Part shown: in pieces, positions 1 through 7,818 of the stretch
Layout: every line of letters starts with the position of its first letter
How positions within the stretch are numbered: the first letter of the stretch is position 1
NCBI RefSeq assembly: GCF_025452095.1
Contig: NZ_CP104877.1
Span: forward strand, 372,001-436,000
Length of the DNA stretch: 64,000 nucleotides
Reading direction: 5' to 3'
Source: Paenarthrobacter sp. JL.01a
Lineage (GTDB): Bacteria > Actinomycetota > Actinomycetes > Actinomycetales > Micrococcaceae
Notes under the pieces: generated by a model
Database searches by the model: none
Told to the model about the DNA's origin: nothing
What the model saw: the letters and a program-made list of their open reading frames with translations, nothing else
Translations under genes and position numbers: made by a program

Positions 1-736
1 TCACCGTTGCGTGGTTGGCATCCACCCAGTCGGCGGCGCGGTCCACCAGCAGGTCCACCAGCCTGTGATGATGACCGTCGGCGAAGATCCGTTCGGCCAT
101 CCGGCCTACGGGCGGCCCCCACGGAGGTGTGAGGAGGTGCTTGCGGACCATGCCTTCGATGACTGCCTGCACGTCGTCGTCGTTGAGGACCGTGAACACG
201 CCACGGATCGCAGCGCCACCCTCCTTGGCCACACGTTCGGCACCGCCGGGTCCCGATAGCCAGTGCCCGGCCTTGCGGGCGATGTCGATGCTGGCCAACT
301 TCTCCTGCACAACCTCCTGCGAGAGGAAGTTGCTCTCCACGAACTCGCTGAGCGACTCACCGATCTGGTCTTTGCGCCGCGGAATGATGGCGGTGTGCGG
401 AATCCGCAGTCCCATCGGGTACTTGAACAGGGCCGTCACGGCGAACCAGTCAGCCAAAGCACCCACCATGCCGCCCTCGGCCGCGGCGCGAACATACTCC
501 AACCACGGGTACTGCTTCTGCAGTGCAAAGGCCACCGTGAAAATCACCGCCATGGCAATCAGCAGGGCCAGCGCCAGACGCTTCATGCGCAGGAGCGCAG
601 CCGCTTTTTCCCTCTCACCGGCGGAAAGATCGACGACGGCGGAACGGCCCCGCGCGTCCGCGTCACCCCGCCGCGTGGGGTCCGGCTCCGGCGTGGTGAC
701 ATCTTCAGTTGGGATTCGCTCAGAGTTCACCTGCAT
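1..736 (-). CDS. DUF445 family membrane protein (3' end beyond window)
   Basis: The frame is open from an ATG at 736 to the window edge, so only the N-terminal ~245 residues are present. A charged N-terminus precedes one membrane segment at about residues 46-63. Then comes the DUF445 signature with GALADWFAVTALF and IPHTAIIPRRKDQIGESL, followed by helical sequence. DUF445 (YjiN-like) proteins are inner-membrane proteins of unknown biochemical role. It is transcribed divergently from the glycerophosphodiesterase with about 50 bases between the starts. The family call is firm; the function is unknown. Confidence 0.88.
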   Translation of the reverse strand, partial: MQVNSERIPTEDVTTPEPDPTRRGDADARGRSAVVDLSAGEREKAAALLRMKRLALALLIAMAVIFTVAFALQKQYPWLEYVRAAAEGGMVGALADWFAVTALFKYPMGLRIPHTAIIPRRKDQIGESLSEFVESNFLSQEVVQEKLASIDIARKAGHWLSGPGGAERVAKEGGAAIRGVFTVLNDDDVQAVIEGMVRKHLLTPPWGPPVGRMAERIFADGHHHRLVDLLVDRAADWVDANHATV

Positions 737-786
737 TAGCCCAGCGTAGTCCCCGTTTGTACAGCGGTGTGGGCTACCGTGTCTGC

Positions 787-1674
787 ATGACCACCGACGA
801 CTTCACCCCGCTCCGCCCCAAGGTTTACGCCCATCGTGGTGCCAGTGCCGCGTTCGCCGAGCACACACGGGCGGCGTATCTGAAGGCGATCGCTGACGGT
901 GCGGACGGTGTTGAGTGCGACGTCCACCTGACCCGCGACCAGCACGTGGTCCTGCTGCATGACCCCAACCTGGACCGTACTTCCACTGGCACGGGACCTG
1001 TATCCGAGCACACCCTTGAGCAGCTCAGGTCCTTGGATTTCTCGTCGTGGAAAGGCGCCCGCATTCCCGATGCCTACGGGGGAGTGGCGGACCAATTCCT
1101 GACGCTGCCTGAATTGTTGGACATCCTGCGTGGAGCCGGCCGCGATATTGGGCTGGCGATCGAACTAAAACACCCAAGCCCTTATGGACTCAAACTCGAG
1201 GAACGGGTCCTGGCGCTCCTGGAGGAAGAAGGATGGTCGCCCGAAGAATCCCGGCTGCAGAATATACAGATCTCCTTCATGAGCTTTGACTCGGACTCCG
1301 TCCAGAAGTTGCTTGAGTCAGTCCCCGGGCAGCACATCTGCCAGTTGGTGGATGACTTCACTGTCCAGGAAATCCGCCAGGAGCTTGGCCTCGGATTCCT
1401 CACCGGCGGTGCCGTTGCGAATGTCATGAAGGCCGCCCAGGAAGACGCGGAACGTGTGCTCGACGAAGGGCAGGTAGGCATTGCTGGTCCCGGCATTGAC
1501 TACGTACGCGAACATGCCCGGAACGTGCAGCGCTGGTTGGAAGCCGGGCGTATATTCCGGGTGTGGACTGTGGATTCCGAGAAGGACGTTGCGCTGTGCC
1601 AGGGGTTGGGCATCCACGAGATCACCACCAACAGGCCGGCGCAGGTGCTCGCACAACTGATGGTCTCCAACTAG
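787..1674 (+). CDS. Glycerophosphodiester phosphodiesterase (GDPD family)
   Basis: This 295-residue protein should hydrolyse glycerophosphodiesters to glycerol-3-phosphate and an alcohol. The catalytic framework is visible: AHRGAS near residue 15, GVECDVHLT with the metal-binding Glu and Asp near residue 40, and LLHDPNLDRTS with the second catalytic His near 56. No signal peptide is seen, so it is probably cytoplasmic. I chose the ATG at 787 because the family's first strand starts just after it; the frame is open upstream to 709 but that part has no family similarity. There is no Shine-Dalgarno sequence, and a TACCGT-like -10 box lies just upstream, so a leaderless mRNA is possible. Confidence 0.92.
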   Translation: MTTDDFTPLRPKVYAHRGASAAFAEHTRAAYLKAIADGADGVECDVHLTRDQHVVLLHDPNLDRTSTGTGPVSEHTLEQLRSLDFSSWKGARIPDAYGGVADQFLTLPELLDILRGAGRDIGLAIELKHPSPYGLKLEERVLALLEEEGWSPEESRLQNIQISFMSFDSDSVQKLLESVPGQHICQLVDDFTVQEIRQELGLGFLTGGAVANVMKAAQEDAERVLDEGQVGIAGPGIDYVREHARNVQRWLEAGRIFRVWTVDSEKDVALCQGLGIHEITTNRPAQVLAQLMVSN

Positions 1675-1717
1675 CACGCAGCTTTGGGGGCCACCCCGCT
1701 TGTGATTGAGTGGTCTC

Positions 1718-2152
1718 ATGTCTTTTCGCTGGTCAGTCCAAGCACGCCGCACCACCTCCGCAGTTGCCCTGAGCGCTTTGCTCCTGGCCAGCGCTGCGAA
1801 GCACTTCCGCACGCCGTCCTTCTACAACCCGGTGGTGCCGGACTATCTATGCCGCAATGACGAGCCGGGCGCCCGTCCCAGCAGTCCCTTGGCAGTTATG
1901 TCCCGCGAGGAATGGATTGCGTCCTCGGGCCTGCTGGAGGCGGCCGCCGCCGTCGGACTCCTGATCCCGGCCACGCGTAAGGCGGCCGCCGACGCAACCA
2001 CCGCGATGTTCACTGCATTCCTTGCGGGACATATTGATGCCCTCAGGCGTGCCTACGGACCGGATGGCACCGAAAAAGAGCGACGCATCCACACCGTGCG
2101 CTTGCCTTTGCAGCTACCCCTCATCCTGTGGTCCTGGAGCCTCCGGAAATGA
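1718..2152 (+). CDS. DoxX-like small membrane protein
   Basis: This is a protein of about 144 residues. It has a hydrophobic segment near residues 15-30, a loop with YNPVVPDYL, and further hydrophobic segments around 70-90 and 125-140. The pattern fits the DoxX/DoxD-like membrane proteins, where a short family member often begins with a KHF-type motif as here (SAAKHFRTPSF). The stop codon overlaps the azlC start (ATGA at 2149-2152), so it is translationally coupled to the branched-chain amino-acid exporter. A TTG at 1706 is an alternative start. The physiological role is not known. Confidence 0.7.
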   Translation: MSFRWSVQARRTTSAVALSALLLASAAKHFRTPSFYNPVVPDYLCRNDEPGARPSSPLAVMSREEWIASSGLLEAAAAVGLLIPATRKAAADATTAMFTAFLAGHIDALRRAYGPDGTEKERRIHTVRLPLQLPLILWSWSLRK

Positions 2153-2907
2153 GCGGCGGTTCCGCTCCCATGAAGCTGCGGGAATCGCCGGCCTTCAAGA
2201 TTGCGCTGTCCCTGAGCATTGCAACAGGCTTGTATGGCGTCTCTTTCGGGGCATTGTCCGTGGCCTCCGGATTCGATTTCTGGCAGACAATGGCGCTGAG
2301 TCTCCTGCTGTTCAGTGGGGGATCGCAATTCGCGTTCATCGGCGTCGTGGCAGGCGGCGGTTCAGGTGTCGCGGCCATGACGGCCAGTGCCCTGCTGGGT
2401 ATGCGCAACGGCATCTACGGGATGCAGATCAATGCCATGCTTCGCCCAATGGGCTGGAAGCGTTATGTTTCCGCCCACGTCACCATTGACGAGTCAACAG
2501 CCACCGCCTCCGGCCAATCCGATCCCGGTGAGCAGAGCCGAGGCTTCTGGACTGCCGGCATTGGAATATTCATTTTGTGGAATATCTTTACGGCTGTCGG
2601 AGCCTTGGCGGGGGACGCGATGGGAGACCCCAAACAGTGGGGGCTGGACGGAGCTGCTGTGGCCGCGTTCCTGGCTCTGCTGTGGCCACGCCTGAAAGGC
2701 CGCGAACCATGGGCGATAGCTGCAGCCTGTGCGTTGGCCACGATCCTGGCCGTACCTTTCGTGCCGTCAGGCGTCCCCATCCTGGTGGCCGCAGTGGTTG
2801 CCGGAGTCATCGGCTGGTTCAGCCACGCACGAATGGACGAAGGCTTGGAGCCGGACGTGGATCCCTATGCGGAGAAGCACCGGCAGGGGAATGAGGGCAG
2901 GAAATGA
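2149..2907 (+). CDS. azlC: AzlC family branched-chain amino-acid export permease
   Basis: AzlC is the large subunit of the AzlCD exporter, which in Bacillus confers resistance to 4-azaleucine. This 252-residue protein carries the family's N-terminal half: GLYGVSFGALSV, then LLLFSGGSQFAFIGV, then ALLGMRNGIYGMQ. Several membrane helices follow and the tail is charged and cytoplasmic. It starts at the ATG that overlaps the upstream DoxX-like stop, and its own stop overlaps the azlD start by ATGA. The three genes therefore form one tightly coupled operon. Confidence 0.93.
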   Translation: MSGGSAPMKLRESPAFKIALSLSIATGLYGVSFGALSVASGFDFWQTMALSLLLFSGGSQFAFIGVVAGGGSGVAAMTASALLGMRNGIYGMQINAMLRPMGWKRYVSAHVTIDESTATASGQSDPGEQSRGFWTAGIGIFILWNIFTAVGALAGDAMGDPKQWGLDGAAVAAFLALLWPRLKGREPWAIAAACALATILAVPFVPSGVPILVAAVVAGVIGWFSHARMDEGLEPDVDPYAEKHRQGNEGRK

Positions 2908-3215
2908 ATCTCTGGCTGTGGATCCTCATCGCCTGCGCGCTGGCCTACCTCACCAAACTCGTGGGCTACTTTGTCCCGGCGAAGCTGTTGGACAATCCCC
3001 GCATCATGCACGTGGCCGGGACCATGACCATCGGGCTGCTCGCGTCCCTGACAGTGGTGAACGCTGTGGCGTCCGGGCAGGGGCTGGTTCTCGATGCCCG
3101 GATCGGCGCTTTGGTGGCTGCCGCCGTCGCACTGTTGCTTCGCGCGCCGTTCCTGGTGGTCGTCATTGCGGGCGCGGCAGCCGCAGCATTGCTGCGGCTG
3201 CTCGGTTGGGGCTGA
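2904..3215 (+). CDS. azlD: AzlD family exporter small subunit
   Basis: At 103 residues this is the usual AzlD size. It has about four short membrane segments, beginning LWLWILIACALAYLTKLVGY, and the conserved AGTMTIGLLASLTVVNA stretch in the middle. AzlD partners with AzlC to form the branched-chain amino-acid exporter in the cytoplasmic membrane. The start codon lies inside the azlC stop overlap (ATGA at 2904-2907). The gene is the last in the operon; the TetR gene that follows is convergent. Confidence 0.92.
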   Translation: MNLWLWILIACALAYLTKLVGYFVPAKLLDNPRIMHVAGTMTIGLLASLTVVNAVASGQGLVLDARIGALVAAAVALLLRAPFLVVVIAGAAAAALLRLLGWG

Positions 3216-3245
3216 CGACAGAACTGAACGCCAACTGCGGCGGGT

Positions 3246-3875
3246 TCAGGCGCTTTCGCTAAGGGTCACTCCAGGGATGCCCGACTGCTCAGGAAGGGGA
3301 CGCGAGGGCCGTTCGGTCCGGATGGCGTCCTCGATCAGGGCCACCGGGCGCTTCCAGGCCTCGGAGCCCGGTTCCATGGTGTCAACGGAGCCAATCAGCA
3401 TTGCAACCAGCCGGACCATGTCCTCGATGGTGATATCGCGGCGCAGGGTTCCCTGGCCCTGCCCACGTTCCAGAAGGGTGGCCATGGCTCCGATGAGACC
3501 ACCGGTGATTCCCATGAGAAGCCCGCGGCGGCCGGCAACGGCATCCAGCAGGTTGGCGTCTTCGCTGGCAACCCGCATCACGGCGTCGATGACATTAATG
3601 AGTCCTTCGGCGGCATCCATGCCGTCGGTTGCCGCAGCTGCCACAGGGTCCACGTGCTGGCGCAGTTGCCGCGACAGTGCGGCGAGGACCAGCTGTTCCT
3701 TGTCGGAGAAGTTGCGGAACAACGTTGCGGGGCCAACTCCAGCGGTGGCGGCGATGGTCTGCAAGGGTACGTCCGGTCCGAATTCGCGGAAGCACTGCCG
3801 GGCGGCGGTAATGATCTTGTCCACATTGCGTGCGGCGTCTGCCCTGAGGGGCTTGCGTTCAGAGGGCTGTTCCAT
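3246..3875 (-). CDS. TetR family transcriptional regulator
   Basis: This 209-residue protein has a TetR DNA-binding domain at about residues 10-65, with IITAARQCFREFGPDVPLQT followed by the recognition part IAATAGVGPATLFRNFSDKEQLV. The C-terminal ligand domain is less conserved, as usual. I chose the ATG at 3875; an upstream extension of the frame lacks family similarity. It is divergent from the thiamine-binding protein gene, with about 90 bases between them where its operator would lie, and convergent with azlCD. The ligand cannot be read from sequence. Confidence 0.9.
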   Translation of the reverse strand: MEQPSERKPLRADAARNVDKIITAARQCFREFGPDVPLQTIAATAGVGPATLFRNFSDKEQLVLAALSRQLRQHVDPVAAAATDGMDAAEGLINVIDAVMRVASEDANLLDAVAGRRGLLMGITGGLIGAMATLLERGQGQGTLRRDITIEDMVRLVAMLIGSVDTMEPGSEAWKRPVALIEDAIRTERPSRPLPEQSGIPGVTLSESA

Positions 3876-3966
3876 GTTTGTCAGAGTAGCAACGCAGGCG
3901 TTCCGGCCTGTTGTTACGCGGGAGTACGTTCTTATATGACAAACCAGCACATGAAACACTGGATTC

Positions 3967-4299
3967 ATGTTGCTTGCATTCTCAGTCGCCCCTTCAGGCC
4001 AGCCCGCATCCGCCACCAACGGGGGACCAGCCCCTGACGCTTCCGTGCACGATGCTGTTGCCGCCGCCGTCAAGATCGTCCGTGAGTCGGGGCTGCCCAA
4101 CCAGACCGACTCGATGTTCACCACCATTGAGGGCGAATGGGACGAAGTTTTCGACGTCGTCAAGCGCGCCACCGAGGCGGTCGGGCGCTACGGCAGCCGC
4201 GTCTCACTGGTGATCAAGGCAGACATCCGGCCCGGCTACAGCGGCGAGCTGACCGGCAAGGTCGAACGCTTGGAAGATGCGATCTCCGCCTCGGAGTAG
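3967..4299 (+). CDS. Thiamine-binding protein (MTH1187/YkoF-like, DUF77)
   Basis: This 110-residue cytoplasmic protein resembles the small ferredoxin-like MTH1187/YkoF proteins that bind thiamine or hydroxymethylpyrimidine. The motifs SGLPNQTDSMFTTIEGEWDE and GRYGSRVSLVIKADIRPG match the family. It stands alone between the divergent TetR gene and the O-methyltransferase, with no thiamine transporter beside it. No TPP riboswitch is visible upstream. The family call is good; the ligand is inferred from the family. Confidence 0.82.
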   Translation: MLLAFSVAPSGQPASATNGGPAPDASVHDAVAAAVKIVRESGLPNQTDSMFTTIEGEWDEVFDVVKRATEAVGRYGSRVSLVIKADIRPGYSGELTGKVERLEDAISASE

Positions 4300-4339
4300 G
4301 TGCTTTCCCCAGCCGGTCGCGAGTGCCAGACTGGGGGCC

Positions 4340-5011
4340 ATGATTGAACACGTGGCAGAACCAGGTTGGGTTGACGTCGAGCGTTACCTGACCGACGTCG
4401 TCGTGCGTCCCGAACTTGCCCACCGACGCGCGGTGGAGTCCGCCGTGGAGGCGGGCATGCCGGCCATCGAAGTAGCACCCAACGCGGGCAAGCTGCTTCG
4501 GATGCTCGTGCAGCTGGCCGGCGCCAGGCGTGTCCTGGAAATCGGGACCCTGGCTGGCTTCAGCAGCATCTGGATGGCTCAAGGACTGCCCGACGACGGC
4601 AGGATCGTCACGTGCGAATACCTCCAGAAGCACGCCGATGTGGCACGCGCAAACCTCGATGCTGCCGGTGTGGGGCACAAAGTGGACATCCGGGTGGGTG
4701 CTGCCTTGGACACGCTGCCCACGCTGGCCGGCCAGGAGTCGTTCGACTTCGTCTTCATCGACGCAGACAAGGAAAACGACGCCAATTACCTCGACTGGGC
4801 CATCAGGCTCGGCCACCCAGGGACGGTGATTGTGATGGACAACGTGATCTGGGACGGGGCCATCCTGGAGCCCGGGCGGGATGAAACCAACGCGCCGGGG
4901 ATCGTCAAGGCTTTGGAAATGATGGGCCAGGATTCGCGGCTGGATGCCACGGCCATCCAGACGGTTGGCAGCAAGGGCTGGGACGGCTTCGCGATCGCGC
5001 GGGTGCGGTAG
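4340..5011 (+). CDS. SAM-dependent O-methyltransferase (COMT/class I family)
   Basis: This 223-residue protein has the O-methyltransferase family 3 pattern. The AdoMet-binding region is VLEIGTLAGFSSIWMA near residue 68, followed by the acidic motif FDFVFIDADKEND near 137 and the metal-binding region VIVMDNVIWDGAI near 163. Such enzymes methylate catechol-like or caffeoyl-CoA-like substrates with Mg2+; the substrate here is unknown. The ATG at 4340 is preceded by GGGGG very close to the start. The next gene begins right after the stop, so the two are probably co-transcribed. Confidence 0.9.
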   Translation: MIEHVAEPGWVDVERYLTDVVVRPELAHRRAVESAVEAGMPAIEVAPNAGKLLRMLVQLAGARRVLEIGTLAGFSSIWMAQGLPDDGRIVTCEYLQKHADVARANLDAAGVGHKVDIRVGAALDTLPTLAGQESFDFVFIDADKENDANYLDWAIRLGHPGTVIVMDNVIWDGAILEPGRDETNAPGIVKALEMMGQDSRLDATAIQTVGSKGWDGFAIARVR

Positions 5012-5515
5012 ATGGATTTCACGCTAAGACCTGCAACGGTGGATGACGCCGGGGCCATGGCCGCCATGCATCTGCAGTCCTGGCGGGAAAGTTACGGGCA
5101 CCTGCTGCCAGGGGAGTTCTTCGACAGGCAGGAAGCGGGGCTGGCCCAACGCGCCGACAAATACCGGGAGTCCATTGCGGCAGGTCACACGCGGATGCTG
5201 GCCTTCGGGCCGGATGGTGATCTGGTGGGACTTGGCGCTGCCGGTGAAGGCAGGGATGAGGACCGCCCCTGCGCCGTTGAGCTGTTCATGCTCTACACCC
5301 TGGAACGTATCCACGGCCGCGGAGTCGGGCAGGCTTTGGTCGATGCCTTGATCGGGGACGGCCCGGCATATCTGTGGGTACTCGACGACAATCCGCGGGC
5401 GCAGGCCTTCTACCGCCGCAACGGTTTCGTCCCTGACGGCACACGCCAACTGTGCGACCCGTCCTGGTACTCGCTGCCCGAACACCGGATGGTGCGCCCC
5501 GGCGTCGTGTCCTGA
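5012..5515 (+). CDS. GNAT family N-acetyltransferase
   Basis: This 167-residue protein has the GNAT fold: FTLRPATVDDAGAMAAMHLQ at the start, a beta strand AVELFMLYTLERIHGRGVGQ with the acetyl-CoA loop (R/Q-x-x-G-x-G/A type, here HGRGVGQAL), and the final YLWVLDDNPRAQAFYRRNGF. The ATG at 5012 follows the O-methyltransferase stop with no gap, so translation is coupled. The substrate is unknown; small-molecule amines or protein N-termini are the usual GNAT targets. Confidence 0.9.
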   Translation: MDFTLRPATVDDAGAMAAMHLQSWRESYGHLLPGEFFDRQEAGLAQRADKYRESIAAGHTRMLAFGPDGDLVGLGAAGEGRDEDRPCAVELFMLYTLERIHGRGVGQALVDALIGDGPAYLWVLDDNPRAQAFYRRNGFVPDGTRQLCDPSWYSLPEHRMVRPGVVS

Positions 5516-5516
5516 C

Positions 5517-5708
5517 TCAACGTTCGCTGTCCTCCGGTTGCGCCTCCGCATCAAGGGGCGCCTCCGGAGGCGGAGGCGCGTCAAGAACCGGCGGCGCGTC
5601 GAGGAGGCTGGGCGGTTTGGGCACCCGCGTCAGCAGCAGGCAGACCACCGTGAGCCACGCGAATGCGGCAGTCAGCACCTCCGCCCACACCGATGCTCCG
5701 ATATCCAT
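5517..5708 (-). CDS. Small membrane protein with acidic proline-rich tail
   Basis: This reads as a 63-residue protein. One hydrophobic helix lies at residues 7-26 (WAEVLTAAFAWLTVVCLLL). The remainder is a Pro/Ala/Glu-rich tail. It begins at an ATG at 5708 and ends one base after the GNAT stop on the other strand, so the two are convergent. I recognise no family. The single membrane helix and clean placement between neighbours make it plausible but not certain. Confidence 0.5.
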   Translation of the reverse strand: MDIGASVWAEVLTAAFAWLTVVCLLLTRVPKPPSLLDAPPVLDAPPPPEAPLDAEAQPEDSER

Positions 5709-5826
5709 GATGCGATCATATGGCTCAACCCACCCAAACGGTAAGTATCCTTACTAGTTCTGTGACCCAATCGGGTAATACGGCATTCCACTAGGCTGGG
5801 ATTATGAATCAGGCGGGGCGGAAATA

Positions 5827-6702
5827 GTGGCAAAACGCGGAAAGAGGTCGACGGCGGGAGTCGTCGAGGTGCCTTCCGGCACCCGCCCCGGAGGTCGGGC
5901 TGAAGGCGTCTACTACATCGACACCGGCGACTGCGAGCTGCTTCAGGACCAGGACAACTCCAATGGATGGCTCCTGAAGATCAACGGCGTCATGAGTTCG
6001 CATATTGACCTCGCGGATCCCCTTTTCCTGGACTTTGAGTACATGCGATGGATCGCGGCCCTGGTGGAATCGCGATGGCCGCGGGAGCACAAACCGAAGC
6101 TGCGCGCACTCCATCTGGGTGGGGGAGCGTGTTCGATGGCAAGGTACTTCCACTCGGCGTATCCGGAAGCCCGGCAGGTCGTCGTCGAACTCGACGGCAA
6201 GCTGGCCGACTACGTCCGCGGCTGGTTCGACCTGCCCAAGGCGCCCTTGCTGCGGATCCGCGTGGGCGAAGCCCGGGCGGTCACCGAATCCCTCACGCCC
6301 GATACCCGCGACCTCATCATCCGTGATGTCTTCGCCGGTGCCTTCACGCCGCGTGCCCTGACTACGCGTGAATTTACGGCCCACGCCGATGCTGTGTTGG
6401 CCGCCGACGGGCTGTACGTGGTCAATTCCGGAGACGCGCCCGACCTGAAAAATGCGCGGGCCGATGCCGCCACCATCGCCGACACCTTCGAACACACCAT
6501 GATCATCGCCGACCCCGCCATGCTCAAGGGGCGTCGTTACGGCAACATGATCATGGCCGGAAGCCACGTCCCGTTCGGCGATGATCCAACCCTGGCGCGG
6601 AGGCTTCTGGGCGGGGGCGTGCCCGCCCATATCTGGGACGACAGCAAGGTCCGGGCCTTCGCAGCCGGCACCCCCGTCCGCCACGATCCGCCCACCGACT
6701 GA
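5827..6702 (+). CDS. Spermidine synthase-like methyltransferase-fold protein
   Basis: This 291-residue protein has the polyamine-synthase Rossmann core: ALHLGGGACSMARYF near residue 97, ARQVVVELDGKLADYV near 116 with the acidic nucleoside-binding residue, and DLIIRDVFAGAFTPRAL near 160. Members usually transfer aminopropyl groups from decarboxylated AdoMet. In actinobacteria many such stand-alone proteins have no proven polyamine role, and no speD or speE partner is nearby. The start is a GTG at 5827, directly after a short ATG frame that ends in TAG. Confidence 0.8.
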   Translation: MAKRGKRSTAGVVEVPSGTRPGGRAEGVYYIDTGDCELLQDQDNSNGWLLKINGVMSSHIDLADPLFLDFEYMRWIAALVESRWPREHKPKLRALHLGGGACSMARYFHSAYPEARQVVVELDGKLADYVRGWFDLPKAPLLRIRVGEARAVTESLTPDTRDLIIRDVFAGAFTPRALTTREFTAHADAVLAADGLYVVNSGDAPDLKNARADAATIADTFEHTMIIADPAMLKGRRYGNMIMAGSHVPFGDDPTLARRLLGGGVPAHIWDDSKVRAFAAGTPVRHDPPTD

Positions 6703-6715
6703 CCCACCCCCCTTT

Positions 6716-6780
6716 GGAGTTTTTGTACACATAACGCCCTTATAAACGGCTTTTAAGGCCATTAGCTGTACAAAAACTCC
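6716..6780. repeat. Palindromic intergenic element, family 1, copy 1
   Basis: A 65-base imperfect palindrome with perfect 14-base outer arms, GGAGTTTTTGTACA and its reverse complement, lies between the convergent spermidine-synthase-like and LysR genes. The inner sequence also folds back on itself imperfectly. It is notably AT-rich for this DNA. A second, clearly related copy is at 52899-52960. It could act as a bidirectional terminator, but the shared sequence between two distant loci points to a dispersed palindromic repeat. Confidence 0.85.
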
Positions 6781-6784
6781 CGAG

Positions 6785-7681
6785 TTAGGGGGCGCCGAGA
6801 AGTTCCTTCCGGCAGCTCTCCGTCTCCTCGCGCAAAGCCTGCACGACGGCGGCTACCGCGGGGCGGCGCATGGAGTCGGGGCGGAGGACCATCCAATAGG
6901 GCAGTAGTTCCGCGAAATCCTCGGGGAGGAGCCTCACGAGGTCCCGGTGCCGGTCCGCCATGAAGCACGGCAGGAAGCCAGCGCCCGCCCCGGCCCTTGT
7001 CGCCTCCACATGCACGAACACGTTGGTTGAGCTCAGGCCGTCGCGCATGGTGGGAACCAGCCTGCGGGGCGCATCGAGATCGTCCACCTGCAGCATCGAA
7101 TCCACAAAGTAGACCAGTTGGTGCCGTGTGAGCTCCTCGATGCTGGAGGGAGTCCCGTGGTCCGCCAGATAGGCGCGGGAGGCGTACATTCCCAGCCGAT
7201 ACTCGCCCAGCCGGAGCGCCTCGGCCCGGTGAACCTGCGGCGTCCCCACCACCACCTCGATGTCCAGTCCGGACCTCTGCTGCAGCGCCCGCCTCGTCAC
7301 GGTCACGATTTCCACGCTCAGTCCGGGATGCTCCCGCCGAAGCCGGGCAACAGCCGGTGCCGCGATATAGGCGCTGAAGCCATCGGTCGCGGTCATGCGT
7401 ACGACGCCGGTAATCGGGTCGGGTGCGCGGTCGCTGGGTCCCAGGGCGCTCACCGCAGCTTCGATGCGTTCGGCGACCAGCACGGCTTCGGCGCCGAGGT
7501 CCGTCACCTCCCAACCACCGGCCGCACGCGCGAGGACCCGCCCGCCCAGCGCCTTCTCCAGCGCCGCTATCCTGCGCGAAACGGTGGTGTGGTTCAGTCC
7601 CAAGGCTTGGGCCGCCGTCGTGAATTTACCTGAACGTGAGACGGCGAGGAAGATGAGGAGGTCGTCGGGGTTGGGATTCAT
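6785..7681 (-). CDS. LysR family transcriptional regulator
   Basis: This 298-residue protein starts at the ATG at 7681 with MNPNPDDLLIFLAVSRSGKF, the canonical LysR opening. The winged-helix HTH (TTAAQALGLNHTTVSRRIAALEKALG) covers residues ~18-45. The substrate-binding domain follows, including a strand DPITGVVRMTATDGFSAYI. It is divergent from the MHS symporter and 3-hydroxybutyrate dehydrogenase genes, with about 137 bases between the starts, and so probably regulates them. The inducer may be a short-chain hydroxy or keto acid, which is inference from the neighbours. Confidence 0.92.
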   Translation of the reverse strand: MNPNPDDLLIFLAVSRSGKFTTAAQALGLNHTTVSRRIAALEKALGGRVLARAAGGWEVTDLGAEAVLVAERIEAAVSALGPSDRAPDPITGVVRMTATDGFSAYIAAPAVARLRREHPGLSVEIVTVTRRALQQRSGLDIEVVVGTPQVHRAEALRLGEYRLGMYASRAYLADHGTPSSIEELTRHQLVYFVDSMLQVDDLDAPRRLVPTMRDGLSSTNVFVHVEATRAGAGAGFLPCFMADRHRDLVRLLPEDFAELLPYWMVLRPDSMRRPAVAAVVQALREETESCRKELLGAP

Positions 7682-7818
7682 ATCTGCAATTCTGCACACC
7701 TCGGGTGCCTTATTGGTCATTGAGGCATAACGAATCTGCGGCAATACTCAGTGGAGCATTTCGTGTTGTGGTTCACATCACGTTCAAAAGGGTCAAAGAG
7801 GACACTGAGGAGATGGAT

